Shown here in pieces: positions 63,867-64,000 of a stretch of 64,000 bases of DNA. Within the stretch, counting starts at the first letter, position 1, and every line of letters starts with the position of its first letter. The notes under the pieces were generated by a model that was given only the letters and a program-made list of their open reading frames with translations, searched no databases and was not told the DNA's origin. Both the position numbers and the translations under genes were made by a program. The DNA is taken from positions 1 to 64,000 of the forward strand of contig NZ_JACJRC010000001.1 of the NCBI RefSeq assembly GCF_014697025.1. The letters are read 5' to 3'. Origin of the DNA: Alkalinema sp. FACHB-956 (GTDB taxonomy: Bacteria > Cyanobacteriota > Cyanobacteriia > Leptolyngbyales > Leptolyngbyaceae).

Positions 63867-64000
63867 GACGCACTGGCCGAGTCAATGGAGCAACTGTAAG
63901 GTACGCCTATTGAAACACGAATTTCCAAATCTGAACCGCCCCTGAAAGCGAGGATCACAATATTTATCATCCGGATGACTCGTTCTGTTCAGGGGATGGG
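63867..64000. other. Upstream region at the window edge
   Basis: 134 nt upstream of the large membrane protein gene; probably its promoter. Nothing recognisable, and the window ends here. Confidence 0.4.

Overview
The window is cyanobacterial chromosome. GCGATCGC-type (HIP1) octamers are scattered throughout, and several gene families are typical of cyanobacteria: an SLH/OprB iron-uptake porin, DUF751, DUF3110, DUF3685, HpsJ-like and cyanoexosortase genes. Naming a genus (a Leptolyngbya-grade organism is plausible) would be a guess. There is no rRNA, CRISPR array, prophage or complete insertion sequence; one tRNA (Thr, UGU) is present.

Layout. 0.4-4.7 kb holds a cell-surface/export group: a glycosyltransferase, a PTPA-CTERM secreted protein, an HpsJ-like membrane protein and an exosortase. 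4.7-11 kb is one long minus-strand run led by a methionine-salvage operon (mtnD, the RuBisCO-like enolase mtnW, mtnX, mtnB), followed by a monooxygenase-like protein, a tyrosine-phosphatase-like protein, an EamA transporter and an esterase. 11-17 kb has an orphan MNT nucleotidyltransferase, a Dam-type methylase, DUF751-rbfA-nagZ, and an overlapping AAA ATPase/PIN-like pair. 17-26.6 kb has a structured leader RNA with a 70-aa protein, glutaminase, a Fur-type site with an iron porin, two paralogous lipoproteins, cyclophilin, folC, murQ and DUF3110. 26.8-44.6 kb carries a 1740-aa TamB-like protein, a tandem Usp protein, a thioesterase, a NAGPA-like glycosidase, a SagB-like oxidoreductase, Uma2, a RodZ-like HTH protein, a zinc-ribbon membrane protein and ahcY. 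44.9-51.8 kb is an accessory zone: an odd thioredoxin, a kinase-like ATPase, the second copy of the leader plus small protein, a Panacea/RelE-like pair, a frameshifted vapBC and a single-chain restriction-modification enzyme, ending at tRNA-Thr. 51.9-64 kb has clpB, a PEP-CTERM protein, a secreted protein with a charged repeat, a slipin, a DUF3685 pseudo-receiver protein and a large repeat protein.

The most interesting signal is a duplicated genetic unit at 17135-17618 and 46196-46772. Each has an identical promoter layout (TTGACA, 17 nt, TAGGCT) and a leader of about 200 nt with the same helices, one of them supported by a compensatory base change. Each leader also has a conserved unpaired box and a terminator-like hairpin, and is followed by a 70-72 aa protein of one family. 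I do not recognise the RNA as a named class; it looks like an attenuator or riboswitch, or an sRNA with a coupled small protein. Other points worth following are the overlapping AAA/PIN-like pair, a MITE-like repeat placed exactly at two stop codons, a window-wide excess of 12-16 nt tandem duplications (some at start codons), and a 37-aa membrane peptide gene.
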